Shown here: piece by piece, positions 62,725 through 64,000 of the stretch
How positions within the stretch are numbered: the first letter of the stretch is position 1
Layout of the letters: each line of letters opens with the position of its first letter
Assembly (NCBI GenBank): GCA_028346125.1
Contig: JAOMEV010000009.1
Location: 1 to 64,000 of the forward strand
DNA from: Bacteriovoracales bacterium
Lineage (GTDB): Bacteria > Bdellovibrionota > Bacteriovoracia > Bacteriovoracales > Bacteriovoracaceae
Direction: 5' to 3'
DNA: 64,000 nt
Made by a program: the position numbers and the translations under genes
Notes under the pieces: generated by a model
Database searches by the model: none
The model's input: only the letters and a program-made list of their open reading frames with translations
What the model was told of the DNA's origin: nothing

Positions 62725-63984
62725 TTAGAAGAAAAGAGCGAAGTCTAAAGAAGACCTTGGATCTTTACTTACATTTTTTCCGCCCACGACTAAAGCATGA
62801 TTTAAAGTTAGCTTTAGAGGTACTGGAAATTTCTTTTCTTTAAAAAGAGGAATTGTACTAAAATCCACTTGTAAAAGAAGAGATTGCATTGACTGCTCAG
62901 GAGCTTGACCTAAACCGCCCATCCATTCATATCTTTCAGCAGAAAATTTAGAACCGCTAAACTTATCTTCTTTTTTATGCTGGTAAGTATAACCTGAACC
63001 TAAGGTAATTCCTTTAAAGACATTGTATGTAATATTAAATTGACCTTTAACAACATTACCTAACTTTCTTTGAACAGCATCATCAATATCACCAGTAACT
63101 TTTGAGTCGTTAACTTCAGGAATTCTCGCTGCTACCTCATCACCAGTTTGGTAAGTATATTCAAAAGAACTTGTTAAAGTCATTTTATCTGAAGGTTTGA
63201 AATCATGAATGATTCCTAAACCAATATCTGTTTGCCCATCACCAGTTGGTATATCAAGAGCTTTATTGATATCTTCTTCTACACCAGTTGGAAGCGTAAC
63301 GGCTCCTTGAACGGCAACAACATTTTTATCATTTTTAAAAGCTTGGTACTTGGCAACTATTTTAGCGTCACCTATTTTTGTTCCTTGCTCATTTTTCAAA
63401 GCTTGGTAATTATATTTTTCCAACTTAGTACCAATAGGGTCTGCCATCTTTTCGCCTAATTCAGTCAATTCGAACATTCTTCCGTCTTTTTCTAGAGTTC
63501 TGGCGAATTCTTTTAGACGGCCGGTGCTTTCAAAGCCTGTGGCAACATTAACTTTATATTTAACAACAGGAAGAACCCCTGCAAGAGTTATTTTTGGAGT
63601 TAATCCATAACCGAAGATTGCAACATGAGCTGCAGCACTCACAGAAACATCTCCGTTTGTTTTTCCAACTATTTCATCATTTTTAAAGCCATGGGCCCTA
63701 AGGTAACCTTCAGTTAAACCTTGCCTTTCAGCTTCATCTTTTCCTTTTATAAGATCTTTGAATTTTACATCTTTGAAAAAAGGAGATGCAATTGTCACTG
63801 CTTGTCCATCCTTATTAAACTTTTCTTCTCCTTTAATCATTACGCCTGTGTAACGTAAATTTCTAATACCTTTTGGAAGAACCGCAGTTCCATCAAAGCT
63901 CATAGGAGCACTTAAACCTGCGGTTAAGGCCGGGGTAGATGTAAGAAGAACCATCATGCCCACTATTTTATTTTTTAATTTCAT
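62725..63984 (-). CDS. Outer-membrane beta-barrel protein B
   Basis: A 419-residue paralogue of barrel A with signal peptide (residues 1-21, ending ALTAG) and C-terminal FALFF. Shared blocks are LPKGIRNLRY, HVAIFGYGLTPKITLAGVLPV, TLPTGVEEDINKAL, GDGQTDIGLGIIHDF and LFKEKKFPVPLKL. Its start has GAGGAG upstream. The two barrel/lipoprotein pairs are therefore a tandem duplication or an ancient doublet. Substrate unknown. Confidence 0.75.
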   Translation of the reverse strand: MKLKNKIVGMMVLLTSTPALTAGLSAPMSFDGTAVLPKGIRNLRYTGVMIKGEEKFNKDGQAVTIASPFFKDVKFKDLIKGKDEAERQGLTEGYLRAHGFKNDEIVGKTNGDVSVSAAAHVAIFGYGLTPKITLAGVLPVVKYKVNVATGFESTGRLKEFARTLEKDGRMFELTELGEKMADPIGTKLEKYNYQALKNEQGTKIGDAKIVAKYQAFKNDKNVVAVQGAVTLPTGVEEDINKALDIPTGDGQTDIGLGIIHDFKPSDKMTLTSSFEYTYQTGDEVAARIPEVNDSKVTGDIDDAVQRKLGNVVKGQFNITYNVFKGITLGSGYTYQHKKEDKFSGSKFSAERYEWMGGLGQAPEQSMQSLLLQVDFSTIPLFKEKKFPVPLKLTLNHALVVGGKNVSKDPRSSLDFALFF

Positions 63985-64000
63985 TTAATACTCCTCGTGT

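Noticed and set aside
1-64000. tRNA or rRNA genes
   Set aside because: I looked for T-loop-like GGTTCGAATCC and CCA ends in the gaps and saw none; without a covariance search this is not conclusive.

Overview
The window looks like a chromosomal segment of a low-GC (roughly one-third GC by eye) Gram-negative bacterium of the Bdellovibrionota, most likely the Bacteriovoracales (Halobacteriovorax/Bacteriovorax-like, many of them predators of other bacteria). This is inferred from gene content only: two trimeric-fibre-like surface proteins resembling Bdellovibrio mosaic adhesive trimer proteins, many orphan receiver proteins, several secreted or lipid-anchored proteins of no known family, and outer-membrane barrels ending in Phe. 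No rRNA, tRNA, CRISPR array, IS element or prophage was recognised.

Layout. 1-634: C-terminal part of a HemN-like protein. 729-5533: two fibre proteins, the second ending in three near-identical Cys-rich repeats. 5548-14629 (minus): a bacterial microcompartment (BMC) operon with one hexamer, two tandem-domain trimers, three pentamers, a PduP-type aldehyde dehydrogenase, a degenerate PduS-like protein, DeoC, a class II aldolase and triosephosphate isomerase, followed by FabI. Shell composition and DeoC match the Haliangium ochraceum type of BMC, which suggests processing of deoxyribose-5-phosphate (for example from prey DNA) through contained acetaldehyde. 14874-21294: signalling and hypothetical genes. 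21494-26143: three tandem secreted proteins with MACPF-like (membrane-attack/perforin) motifs. 26256-30829: receivers, PaaZ and a flavin reductase. 30939-33608: copper operon copZ-copA-csoR with a CsoR-type operator in the promoter spacer. 33648-35863: a DsbD-like gene with two frameshifts. 35924-39415: small hypotheticals, a CheY-like protein and a secreted GH15 glucoamylase with one frameshift.

39506-47048 (minus): a complete trpEGDCFBA operon ending in a DAHP synthase gene, so entry into the shikimate pathway is co-expressed with tryptophan synthesis. 47240-53093: an orphan receiver, a MarR-type regulator divergent from bioBFDA, and, as the last gene of the biotin operon, a ferritin-like putative di-iron protein that may relate to pimelate supply. 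53173-57106: a receiver with a degenerate HD domain, a 29-residue membrane protein, L-serine dehydratase and pyrophosphatase. 57155-63984 (minus): two paralogous outer-membrane-barrel/lipoprotein pairs separated by a TPR-like secreted protein.

The three clear frameshifts (two in the dsbD-like gene, one in the glucoamylase) all lie in homopolymers and are each repaired by removing one base. Consensus sequencing error is therefore at least as likely as gene decay.
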